A stretch of 34,166 bases of DNA, from NCBI RefSeq assembly GCF_004335005.1, contig NZ_RQRT01000049.1, forward strand, positions 1 through 34,166. The letters are read 5' to 3'. Shown one piece after another: positions 1 to 8,600 of this stretch (the first letter of the stretch is position 1; each line of letters begins with the position of its first letter). A program made the translations under genes and the position numbers. Under the pieces are notes generated by a model. The model saw nothing but the letters and a program-made list of their open reading frames with translations, did not search any database and was not told the origin of the DNA. The stretch is from Paracoccus nototheniae. Lineage in GTDB: Bacteria > Pseudomonadota > Alphaproteobacteria > Rhodobacterales > Rhodobacteraceae.

Positions 1-1
1 G

Positions 2-337
2 TCCGGTCAGGACGGTGCCGTACAGGATCCGGTCGTCCAAGGCGGCACCGCGCAAGGCGCGGAGCCCGCGAATGCGACGGCACAGGATGGCGGCATCAGC
101 GCCGAAACCGAATGCCCCGCCAATGACACGCAGGCCGAGGCCGCGACCCAGCCCGACGCCTCGGCCGACGCGACGGCGCCCGGCAATGCCGGATCGACCG
201 GCTGGAGCGGCGGCACCGGCGGATCGCAACAGGGCACAAACACGCAGGGCGCGGTCGACAGCTCTCCGACATGGCAGCCTCCGACCGCGCGCGGGCTGGA
301 TCTTGCCGGACTGGCGGAACCCGCGGGCGCATGCTGA
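2..337 (+). CDS. C-terminal end of a low-complexity, Gly/Ala/Gln/Thr-rich protein (partial)
   Basis: The reading frame is open from the left edge to a TGA at 335-337 and gives about 111 residues. The product is rich in Gly, Ala, Gln, Thr, Asp and Pro with very few hydrophobic residues except near the end (GLDLAGLAEPAGAC). Such composition suits a disordered linker or tail of an exported or envelope protein. No domain is recognisable, and the N-terminal part lies outside the window. Other frames here are also open because of the high G+C content. This frame is preferred because its residues look like a disordered tail, whereas the alternatives are Arg/Pro-rich shadow translations. Function unknown. 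Confidence 0.5.
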   Translation, partial: SGQDGAVQDPVVQGGTAQGAEPANATAQDGGISAETECPANDTQAEAATQPDASADATAPGNAGSTGWSGGTGGSQQGTNTQGAVDSSPTWQPPTARGLDLAGLAEPAGAC

Positions 338-350
338 TCTGAAAGGGGGT

Positions 351-446
351 TGGCGGAAGGGAATGGGAGTCGAACCCACACGGGACAGGCTCGCTGCCCC
401 AACCGGATTTGAAGTCCGGCCGCCCCACCGGAGACGTATCCCTTCC
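351..446 (-). tRNA. selC: tRNA-Sec (selenocysteine tRNA, anticodon TCA)
   Basis: Read on the minus strand, the 96-nt gene starts GGAAGGGA and ends TCCCTTCC-G-CCA, giving an 8-bp acceptor stem with CCA encoded. The anticodon arm is CCGGA-CTTCAAA-TCCGG, so the anticodon TCA reads UGA. A long variable arm (GGGGCAG, CGAG, CTGTCCC) and a T-arm with TTCGACT follow. The 8-bp acceptor stem, long extra arm and UCA anticodon are hallmarks of bacterial tRNA-Sec, and the anticodon and variable regions closely resemble those of E. coli selC as I recall it. It serves the UGA codon of fdhA in this window together with SelA and SelB, but lies about 9 kb from them and is transcribed separately. Confidence 0.97.
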
Positions 447-949
447 GTGGGCATCTGGATCAATTGCTTAGCGGCAGTTGCCTGCCCGGACAAGGGAGCG
501 TTTCGCCACAGTGCCGCAACGTTCCCGATCCGGGTCCGGTCTGTTCCCGCCATGCCCGGCCCGCCTGTTGGGCACAGTCTTTGCGGGCGTCGAAGTTCAC
601 ATCTGCAAACCGCGTGCGCTTTCGGTCTGGCTGCCGCGCCGCGCGACGGGCAGGGCCGCACCAGCGATGGCTGTTCAGACGCTGTGGCCGGGTGATGAGA
701 AACCATTGCCTCTGAATCCGGCAGCAAACCAGTTGAGCGTACAAAACGTCCCGGATTGGACACAGGATCGACGGTTCGTCACCCGACTGATCGCATCAAG
801 TATAGACGGATCGGTTCAGTTTTGCCCATAACACTGCACGGACCCGCCAGCAGGCGGTCGCCGGGGAAGCATCCAGGGACGACGCCTCGTGATCTGTCCA
901 TCGGTCAGGGCGCGCAATCCTTGTGTCAGGCTCGAGGGAAGCGACTGTC
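447..949. other. intergenic region between selC and the hydrolase gene
   Basis: About 500 bp with no convincing gene. Short open frames on both strands are Arg-rich and lack ribosome binding sites. Apart from the possible selC promoter near 465-493, I see no clear terminator, repeat or conserved motif. Promoter elements for the gene at 950 probably lie near its right end but are not recognisable. Confidence 0.5.
465..493 (-). promoter_or_regulatory. possible promoter of selC
   Basis: On the minus strand, TTGTCC (488-493) is followed after 17 bp by TAAGCA (465-470), about 18 bp before the first base of the tRNA. The -35 is acceptable and the -10 is poor, so this is a weak positional call. Confidence 0.25.
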
Positions 950-1897
950 ATGCGGGATCAGGATCCCATCACGGTTCAGACCGTTGCCGGGGATGATACG
1001 TTTCTTGTGACCTCCCATCTGGGCAGGTCCGGCTCTGACGAACTGGTCGTCTGCTTCGGATATCAGGGAACAGGCATCGCGCCCACTGGCTTTGGCATCG
1101 ATTTTCTGACGCAACGCGGATATGACGCCGTCTATGTCGCCAACCGGTGGAAAAGCTCTTATCAGGGACTCAGCGCCGGAATGCTTGCAGATGTGCTTGC
1201 CCCGCTGGTCCAGGGGCACAAGGTTTTCACCTATGGGTCGAGCCTTGGCGGCTATTGCGCGCTTTATTATGCCGGGGTGCTTTCGGCCCGGGCCCTGGCG
1301 CTGAGCCCGCGCAATGTTCTTTGCCCGCGCGATCCCGAGGCCTTTGATCCGGCCGCTCATCCCGAATGGACGCATAAGCTGCATCTGACCGACGTCCCGC
1401 AAAGCCCCCATCGGCCGACCATCGTCTTTGACAACATGCATCCCCGCGATTCATCCTTTGTCCGGACATGGGCCTTGCCCGCCTATCCGGATGCGCGCGA
1501 GGTGCATGTCCCGCTGAGCGGTCACCATACCGGCCCCCGCCTTCACGCGATGGGCAAGCTGAAAGGGCTGGTTCTGGCCATGCTGCGCGACGAGGCTCTG
1601 CCCGACAGGATCAATGGTTTCCCCGAAGGCTCGGCCCAGCTTGCGACCGTCGCCTTCCGCGAGGCGATGTCCGGCGGCGACCCCGTTCAGGCGCGGGCGG
1701 CAGCCTTCGGGATCGCCGGCGCCGGGGCATCATCCACGGTCCTGAAGCACATCTGGAAATTTGCCATGGCCCACAAGGATCTGGAATTGTGCCAGCAGCT
1801 GGTCAATGCGGCAGGCTCGGCGCAGCATGGCGGCGATCTCAAGGCGACGGGCATCCTGCGCGCCGGCCGCAAGATGGGCCTGACGCCAACGGTCTGA
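950..1897 (+). CDS. alpha/beta-hydrolase-fold protein of unknown substrate
   Basis: The 315-residue product has a nucleophile elbow G-S-S-L-G-G (Ser98) after a strand (KVFTYG) and a late His pair in LSGHHTG (192-193), as in alpha/beta hydrolases. An acidic residue in VFDNMHPRD (about 161-167) could complete the triad. The last ~110 residues are helical (ATVAFREAMSGG, AMAHKDLELCQQLV) and look like an added domain. There is no signal peptide, so it is probably cytoplasmic. The ATG at 950 follows AGGGAA at a reasonable distance; an in-frame GTG at 923 is an alternative start. It converges on the glycosyltransferase gene with 30 bp between stop codons. Similar proteins occur near surface-polysaccharide genes, but the substrate cannot be read from the sequence. 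Confidence 0.75.
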   Translation: MRDQDPITVQTVAGDDTFLVTSHLGRSGSDELVVCFGYQGTGIAPTGFGIDFLTQRGYDAVYVANRWKSSYQGLSAGMLADVLAPLVQGHKVFTYGSSLGGYCALYYAGVLSARALALSPRNVLCPRDPEAFDPAAHPEWTHKLHLTDVPQSPHRPTIVFDNMHPRDSSFVRTWALPAYPDAREVHVPLSGHHTGPRLHAMGKLKGLVLAMLRDEALPDRINGFPEGSAQLATVAFREAMSGGDPVQARAAAFGIAGAGASSTVLKHIWKFAMAHKDLELCQQLVNAAGSAQHGGDLKATGILRAGRKMGLTPTV

Positions 1898-1927
1898 GGC
1901 CTTGGCACCCGGACCACGCAGCGCGGT

Positions 1928-4096
1928 TCAGCCGCCGCCCGACCGGCCCGCCAGTTCGGTCGTCAGCCATCGCGCCAGTCCTGCTGGCTGGCGGCGCGCG
2001 CGCCAGTATCGCTCGGTGCGCTTGTAGCCAAGCGGCAGATGCTGGTCGAACAGCGTACCCGCCATGAACTGCGGCAGCACGGTCAGCGCAGGCGTCCTGG
2101 CGCGTGCGGTGCAATCCTCCAGATACCATGCGACCGCGCGGGTCATCAGGCCCGGGCCGGTCTTGGACCACGGGCTGTCATTGGCGCGTTCCAGCAGCGC
2201 CGCACGCGCCATGACCGCCGCCCGCAGCAGGGCCGGATGACCGGCAGGCGCGGCGATGAAATTGTTCGCCGTGCTGCCCTGAGGTTCGCGCAACAGCAGC
2301 AATCCCCGGCTGCGCGCGACAAAGGCCGTGACATCGCCCGTCCGCCAGTCGTCGCAATCGGCATAGATCCCGCCTTTCACCGCCAGATGGCACAGGCGGA
2401 AGAAATCGCTTTCCTCGGTGGCCGAGCGGGCGTTGTCAAAGGCCCGCAGATAGGACGGGTCCAACCCCTGACGCAGGGTCCGGCGCGCGCTTTCGCGGTT
2501 GAAGCGCAGGTATTCGTGACCCGGCACGCGGGCCCAGCTGGCCGTGACCGGGGCCAGCTCGTCCGGCAATCTTGCGCTGTCCCAATATTGCACGATGCGG
2601 CGCGGAATCGGCGGGGCAGGGGCGCCGGGCGGGGCGGGGCCCAGATCCCTGGCGCGGTGCAGCCGGTGAATGGCCGGGGCGACAAAGCGGTCCTCGGTGG
2701 CGCCGGGCGGGGCCATTCTGGCCTCCAGTTCCAGCATGGCATCGACCGATCCCTGAAAATGCGCCGCACGCAGGCCCGATTGCTGCGCGCGAAAGCGGTC
2801 CAGCAGGGCCGAGGCCTCGGTCGTGCGACCGATCCGGATCAGGCTGCGGGCGTGCCACAGATGGATGCGGCCATGCTGCCGGACCAATCCGTGAGCAATC
2901 CGGCAGGCCCGTTCGGGCTGGTCCATCTCGGCCCAGGTCTGGGCCACCATCTCTCGCCATGCCAGATCATTGCGGCGGGGATCGCTGCCGATGGCGGCCA
3001 GAAGCTGCCGGGCCACGGCATGACGGCCCGCCTGCAACAAGGTCCGCACATGCAGACTGACCAGCTTTGGATGCGACGGAAGGCGGCGCAGAACCAACCC
3101 CTGCCAGCGGGCCGCCACCGCAACCCGCCCGGTCTGGCGCATCAGCCGCGTCAGCAGGGCAAGCCGCGCGCCACCCGTGCGGCCCGCGACCTCGATCCGG
3201 GGCCTGAGGGCAAGGGCCGCCGCCGCACCCTGATCCAGTGCTGCAAGCTCGCACAGATATTCGTCGCGCAGGTCCGGGGGCAGGTGACCCGCCAGCGCCT
3301 GCGCCGCCGTGGCCCAGCCCGCAAGCCCCGCACCATGCAGGATCGTCAGCATGGCAAGCGTCTCGGACAGGGCCAGCATGGGCCGGTCCAGAAGGCGCCG
3401 TAGCAGCCCCTGCGCCAGATCGCCCCGCCCGTGCCGGGCCGCCAGAAGACACAGCTTCCACGTCACGCCCGAGGGCAGGCTGTCCGCGCTCCAGTCTGCG
3501 GGCATCTGCGCGAACAGGTCCGCCGCCGTCCTGTCGGGCAAGGCAAGTGCTGCGCGCGCCAGCAGGCGCGGCTCGGCCCCGGGGCTTTGCATCGCCGTCC
3601 CGGCCATGGCGGCGACGCCGCAGACATCACCCCCGGCGATCAGCAGATCCAGCCGCAGCAGGCGCGCGCCGAAATGGGTCGGATGATCGGTCAGAACCCG
3701 GTCGCAGGCCGCCAGAGCCGCAGGACAATCGCCTTGCGCGCTGGCCAATTGGGCGGCCTCTGTCAGCAGATCGGGATCGTCGGGCCACTGGTGCAGTGCC
3801 GCTTGCAGACGCAGCTGCGCGTCGGCCAGCTGGCCCGCAGCGCGCAACAACCCCAGTTGACGCAGGTGCAGATCGCGGTCGCCGGGGGTTTCGTCCAGCC
3901 AGCCCTGCAGGCGCTGCAAGGCCGGAGCCAGCTGGCCGGTCAATGTCAAAGCCTGCAGCAGCAGGCTGCGTGCGGGGTTGTGGCGGGGGGTCTGCATCAG
4001 GATCTGTTCGCAGATCGCGATGCAGTCCCCCATGTCGCCCTTGCCCCGCGCCGCACGCGCTTGGGACAACAGCAGCGAAACCGGAGGTGCCGACAT
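1928..4096 (-). CDS. TPR-repeat glycosyltransferase with DXD motif
   Basis: The 722-residue protein has two parts. Residues 1 to about 480 are Ala/Leu-rich helical repeats of tetratricopeptide type (for example CEQILMQTPRHNPARSLLLQ, then repeated LQAALHQWPDDPDLL-like units). The C-terminal ~225 residues begin IPRRIVQYWDS (from 497) and contain ESDFFRLCHLAVKGGIYADCDD (563-583), the signature of glycosyltransferases with a DXD sugar-binding region (Gly_transf_sug family). The acidic pair at 580-583 should bind metal and nucleotide sugar. No membrane segment is evident. It lies 23 bp downstream of the Hint-domain gene on the same strand, so the two are probably co-transcribed. The ribosome binding site is weak, and translation may be coupled. 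Donor and acceptor are unknown. Confidence 0.85.
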   Translation of the reverse strand: MSAPPVSLLLSQARAARGKGDMGDCIAICEQILMQTPRHNPARSLLLQALTLTGQLAPALQRLQGWLDETPGDRDLHLRQLGLLRAAGQLADAQLRLQAALHQWPDDPDLLTEAAQLASAQGDCPAALAACDRVLTDHPTHFGARLLRLDLLIAGGDVCGVAAMAGTAMQSPGAEPRLLARAALALPDRTAADLFAQMPADWSADSLPSGVTWKLCLLAARHGRGDLAQGLLRRLLDRPMLALSETLAMLTILHGAGLAGWATAAQALAGHLPPDLRDEYLCELAALDQGAAAALALRPRIEVAGRTGGARLALLTRLMRQTGRVAVAARWQGLVLRRLPSHPKLVSLHVRTLLQAGRHAVARQLLAAIGSDPRRNDLAWREMVAQTWAEMDQPERACRIAHGLVRQHGRIHLWHARSLIRIGRTTEASALLDRFRAQQSGLRAAHFQGSVDAMLELEARMAPPGATEDRFVAPAIHRLHRARDLGPAPPGAPAPPIPRRIVQYWDSARLPDELAPVTASWARVPGHEYLRFNRESARRTLRQGLDPSYLRAFDNARSATEESDFFRLCHLAVKGGIYADCDDWRTGDVTAFVARSRGLLLLREPQGSTANNFIAAPAGHPALLRAAVMARAALLERANDSPWSKTGPGLMTRAVAWYLEDCTARARTPALTVLPQFMAGTLFDQHLPLGYKRTERYWRARRQPAGLARWLTTELAGRSGGG

Positions 4097-4119
4097 TCAG
4101 GCGGGCCTGACCCGGCCGA

Positions 4120-5136
4120 TCAGGCGGCGCGGATCATCTGCTGCAGGCGGTCATGCTCTGCATCGATCCCGGCGCGGAAATCGGGCAGGCCGATCCGGGC
4201 ACGCAGGTCGGCAGGCAGCTGGCGGGCCGCCGAGATGCGCGGTCCCGGCCTTTCGCGGATCACCGCCTCGTGGCCGTAAAGCGCCACATATTCGGCGTGA
4301 TTGTCGAACCGGCTGCGGCTTGCGTAATCGACGAAGGTCTCTGCCGGCAGACCGTGAGCGATCACCAGATCATGATCCTCGGTCTCAATATGGTAATAAG
4401 TAAAGCAGACCGGCAGCGCGTCTGCCTGCAGGGACCGGATGGTGCCGCCGTTGACCAGGGCCGCCGCATTGACCAGATAATCGCCCAGCTGGACCGCGTG
4501 ATCACCCGACAGGTCCAGATCGCGATGCGGCAGATCCGGTCCCAGGGCACCGGCGCCGATCCGCACCGGCAGGCCCAGATCCCCCCTGCGGGCCGAGGCC
4601 GCGCGGGGATAGACGGTCTGCCGACCGATCCACTTGACGGGGACGGTGGCGCCGTCATCGGTCAGGACTAGGTCGCCGATGGTCAAAGTCTCGACCGCGC
4701 GCTCGCCTTCGGGGGTGAGGATCATCGTGCCCTGGACAAAGCAGAACGCCTCGGCATCCGTAACCTGCCAGCCAGAGTCGGTATCCAGACCCGCACCGGT
4801 CAGGATGTTGATGTTCAGCGTGGACACCGGCGTGTCCGATCCTGCGGGCAGGAAGATGCCATAGTTCAGCCCGCTGGTCGCATAAAATCCGATCGCCTCG
4901 CCGCTGTCGGGATCGATGACATTGCCCTGATAGGTCCATGTCTGGTTGGTGTTGAGGGCGCCCGTTCTTGTTGTATAGATTTCGCCGTCCCGGAGGACGT
5001 CCAGTTCCGCTGCCGTCTCACCGGCCTGCGGCACGTCGGCAAGGGTCCGGTTGGTGAAATTGGCAGCGCCGCCAAGGTTAACCTGCAAAAGTCCCGCAAC
5101 GTTAAGTCCGGTATAAACGTCATAAGAGTTCGCCAT
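4120..5136 (-). CDS. Hint-domain protein (Hedgehog/intein-type), probably secreted
   Basis: The 338-residue product has an N-terminal beta-rich part (1-130) with no recognised family, then a Hint domain starting at Cys132 (FCFVQGTMILTPEGERAVETL, split here only for description) and continuing through GDLVLTDDG, VKWIGRQTV and a histidine block SGDHAVQL (His213). This is the Hint_2-like family, abundant in Rhodobacteraceae and often found in secreted or RTX-associated proteins. Cys132 could support self-cleavage, but the domain may be only structural. The start is the ATG at 5136 because AAGAGG lies 7 bp before it; an upstream in-frame ATG at 5217 lacks such a site. No classical signal peptide is visible. 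Upstream is a 560-bp non-coding region, and downstream is a glycosyltransferase gene in the same direction. Confidence 0.85.
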   Translation of the reverse strand: MANSYDVYTGLNVAGLLQVNLGGAANFTNRTLADVPQAGETAAELDVLRDGEIYTTRTGALNTNQTWTYQGNVIDPDSGEAIGFYATSGLNYGIFLPAGSDTPVSTLNINILTGAGLDTDSGWQVTDAEAFCFVQGTMILTPEGERAVETLTIGDLVLTDDGATVPVKWIGRQTVYPRAASARRGDLGLPVRIGAGALGPDLPHRDLDLSGDHAVQLGDYLVNAAALVNGGTIRSLQADALPVCFTYYHIETEDHDLVIAHGLPAETFVDYASRSRFDNHAEYVALYGHEAVIRERPGPRISAARQLPADLRARIGLPDFRAGIDAEHDRLQQMIRAA

Positions 5137-5425
5137 AATATGCCTCTTGAAGAGTTCCGGGACGGTGCCGGGAACGGGTAAACTAATCGGTGTACAGCCT
5201 GAGGAAGCATGACTCACCTTTTCGTGTAAAGATTAATTTGTCTGGATTAGTTTAAGTTAATCGCCTTGCAGGTGCCCGCCTGCGGCAGGGGACGGTGACA
5301 GGTCCAAGGCCCGACGGTGGCCCCGGATCGGATCGCGCCAACGCCGTCTGTCGGGGAATACGAGCCGGTCGGGTCGGCTAGCGAAGGGTTTGGGTGCCGG
5401 TTTCAATCTTTATCGTAAAGTATTG

Positions 5426-5455
5426 ATAACGATTAATTATCTTCATTATCGTTAT
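5426..5455. promoter_or_regulatory. AT-rich inverted repeat resembling a Fur-family operator
   Basis: ATAACGAT (5426-5433) is mirrored by ATCGTTAT (5448-5455) with 14 bp between. The inner bases TTAAT and ATTA also mirror imperfectly. A third related copy, TATCGTAAA, lies at 5411-5419. The AT-rich array of GATAAC/ATTATC blocks resembles Fur/Mur-type boxes, but no iron or manganese gene lies next to it. Confidence 0.35.
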
Positions 5456-5650
5456 TCGACAGATGGCGCAGCCAGATCCACAGCCCTGTCGCGAAGCACC
5501 GCACCGATGATCCGCAATCATCCCAATATGTTCCGGTTTTGTGCGCGGCGTGATCGCAGAGCGTTGCCCCTATAATGTGCAATTATACTGAGACAGGCGC
5601 TGCCGATATAACCACGGGACGCCTTCGTCGCAGGCTGGCCCTGCCAACCT

Positions 5651-5677
5651 GTGGGCGCGGCGATGACACCGCCGCGC
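5651..5677 (-). terminator. GC-rich hairpin downstream of putA
   Basis: GGGCGCGGCG (5651-5660) and CGCCGCGCCC (5668-5677) form a perfect 10-bp stem with a 7-bp loop, 22 bp beyond the putA stop codon. There is no T-run after it, so it may act as a weak terminator or as an mRNA 3' stabilising stem. Confidence 0.5.
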
Positions 5678-5698
5678 CCCTGTTCAGACCTGCCGCAG

Positions 5699-8600
5699 TC
5701 AGCCCGCCAGCAGCGCGGCATTGCCGCCTGCGGCGGTGGTGTCGACGCACAGATGGCGTTCGTGGCACAGATGCGCGCGGTCGGGCAGGGCGGTGATCAG
5801 GGCGACCAGCGGACCGGGGCGATCGGCCAAAGCCAGCGCCAGCGCCCGGGCCGTCGCCGCATCCCCCCACCACAGCACACCGGCCAGATCTGGCAGTTTC
5901 GCCATCTGATCCGCGCGCAGGGCGCCTTGGGCCACGACCGCCTGCCCGCCCCCTTGGGTGATGGCATCGGCCTGCGCGGCCGCCGCTGCCGCGCCCGGTC
6001 CCATGCACAGGATCGGGCCGCGCGACAGGGTCTGCAGGCGGTTCAGCTCTCCGGTCGGGCCGGGCATCAGCTGTTCGGTCGGCGCAGGGGCCGGGGGCGG
6101 GGCGGTCAGGGCGCGGGTCAGCCGGTCGACGCTGTCCTCGGACGGCCACGGATCGGCGGCTTCCGGCCTGTCGGTTTCCGGCATGGCGGGGGCCAGAAAG
6201 CGCGGCAGATACAGCGGCCCGCCCGCCTTGGGGCCGGTGCCCGACAGACCCTCGCCGCCAAAAGGCTGGCTGCCGACGGTGGCGCCGACCTGATTGCGGT
6301 TCACATAGATATTGCCGACATGGATCGCCTGCACGACTTCCTGCACGCGGCTGTCGATGCGGGTGTGCAGGCCGAAGGTCAGCCCATAGCCGCGCGCATT
6401 GATCGCCGCGACCACCCGGTTCAGATCGCGGGCCTTGAAGGTGGCGACATGCAGGACGGGGCCAAAGATCTCTCGCTCCATCTGTTCGATCCCGGTGACC
6501 TGCAGCAGGGTGGGCGGGACGAAATGCCCGGTCTTGGGTGCCGGGATCTGGTGCAGGATGCGCGCCTTGTGCTGGTCCAGATAGTCATGGATGCCGCGCG
6601 CGGCCTCGGCGTCGATCACCGGGCCGACATCGGTCGCCAGATCCCAGGGATCGCCGACGCGCAATTCATCCATCGCGCCCTTGATCATGGCGATCAGATG
6701 CGGGGCCACGTCTTCCTGCACATAGAGACAGCGCAGCGCCGAGCAGCGCTGACCCGCCGAGCGGAAGCTGGAGGCGATGATGTCGCGCACCGCCTGTTCG
6801 GGCAGCGCGGTGCTGTCCACGATCATCGCGTTCAGGCCCCCGGTTTCCGCGATCAGCGGCGTGCCCGGCGCCAGATGCTGCGCCATGCTGGCCGCGATCA
6901 GCCGCGCCGTGTCGGTGCCGCCGGTAAAGACCACGCCATCGATGCGCGGATCGCGGGTCAGCGCGGCGCCGACCGTGCCACCCTCGCCCGGCAACAGCTG
7001 CAAGGCATGGGCGGGGACGCCCGCCCGGTGCAACAGCCGCACGGCATGGGCGGCGATCAGCGGCGTCTGTTCCGCAGGCTTGGCCAGCACCCCGTTCCCG
7101 GCCATCAGCGCCGCCGCGATCTGGCCCGTGAAGATCGCCAGAGGGAAATTCCACGGGCTGATCGCCGCGATGATCCCGCGTGGATTGTCGTCGCGCGCCT
7201 CGCCCTGCCGGGCGTAATAGCGCAGAAAATCCACCGCCTCGCGCAGCTCGGCGACGGCATCGTTCAGCGTCTTGCCCGCCTCGCGCGCGAGAATGTCGAA
7301 GATCGGACCGAAATCGGATTCGTAGAGGTCGGCGGCGCGGCGCAGGATCGCCGCGCGTTCTGCGGCGGGGGCGGTCCAGGGGCGGGCGTTGTCGATGGCT
7401 TGGGTGACGGTGGCGGCGTCGGCATTGGTGATCGTGGCCAGCGCGGTGCCGGTGGCGGGGTTTGTGATGGTTTGCGTCGCCGCGACAGCGGGGGGCCAGC
7501 CCCCCGCGCCCCCCGGGATATTTTCATGAAGAAGAATAGGGGTCGCGCTGTTTAGGGGAGTGTCGCGGGCAGTGAAAATGGTGGTCAGCTGGTCCTCGGC
7601 CGTGAGGTCGAAGCCTTGTGAGTTGGCGCGCTCGGTGCCGTAGAGGGCTGCGGGAGGCAGAAGGCCTTGGGGCGCGCGGGCGGATGGCAGGGCGTCGACG
7701 GGGTCGCGGGCGATCGCCTCGGGCGAGACGTCCTCATCGACGATCTGGTTGACGAAGCTGGAATTGGCGCCGTTTTCCAGCAGGCGCCGGACCAGATAGG
7801 CCAGCAGATCGCGATGCGCGCCGACCGGGGCATAGATGCGGCAGGCGGTGGCGTTGTCTTTCAGCACGATGTCATGCAGGCGTTCGCCCATGCCGTGCAG
7901 GCGCTGGAATTCGAAGGGCGTGCCCTGTGCCAGTTCCAGCACCGCGGCCACCGAATGGGCATTATGGGTGGCGAATTGCGGATAGATGCGGTCGGACAGG
8001 GACAGTAGTTTCTTTGCCAGCGCGACATAGCTGACATCGGTTGCGGGTTTCGTGGTGAAGAGCGGGAAATCGGGGTGCCCCTCGACCTGCGCGCGTTTCA
8101 TCTCGGTGTCCCAATAGGCGCCCTTGACCAGCCGCAGCATGATCCGACGGTCATGGCGTTCGGCCAGCGCGTGCAGCGCGTCGATCATCGCGCCCGCGCG
8201 CTTGCCATAGGCCTGAACGACCACGCCGAAGCCGTCCCATCCGGCCAGCGACGGGTCGGGCAGCACCGTCGAAATCACCTTCAGCGACAGGGCCAGACGG
8301 TCCTGTTCCTCGGCATCGATGTTCAGGCCCATATTCGCGGCGCGGGCCTGGCGGGCCAGATCCAGCACGACAGGCACCAGTTCGGCCATCACCCGGGCCT
8401 CTTGCGCGACCTCGTAGCGGGGATGCAGCGCGGACAGCTTGATCGAGATGCCGGGGTTTTTCGCGACCGAGCCATGGGTGCAGGCGCCCGCGATGGCGGC
8501 GATGGCGCGGCGGTATTCATCGGCATAGCGGGCGGCGTCATGGGCGGTCATCGCGGCCTCGCCCAGCATGTCATAGCTGTAGGTATAGCCCTTGGCCTCG

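Larger units (their letters stand above)
5137..5698. other. 560-bp intergenic region with an AT-rich island
   Basis: No convincing gene; the short open frames lack ribosome binding sites and family features. The region has two AT-rich stretches in an otherwise GC-rich window. One (5228-5264) probably holds the promoter of the Hint gene. The second (5402-5460) contains an inverted repeat described separately. A further promoter-like stretch (cctataatgtgcaattatac) lies at 5569-5588. At the right end is a GC hairpin beyond the putA stop codon. An unannotated small RNA or a relict promoter is possible but not shown. Confidence 0.55.

Noticed and set aside
15..695. Plus-strand open frame crossing selC
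   Set aside because: It crosses the tRNA gene and is Arg/Pro-rich as expected of a wrong frame.
5390..5575. Possible 61-aa gene in the AT-rich intergenic region
   Set aside because: Runs through the AT-rich dyad, has no ribosome binding site and no family-like sequence.
5518..5721. Minus-strand 67-aa open frame beyond putA
   Set aside because: Overlaps the putA end hairpin region, lacks a ribosome binding site and shows no coding character.
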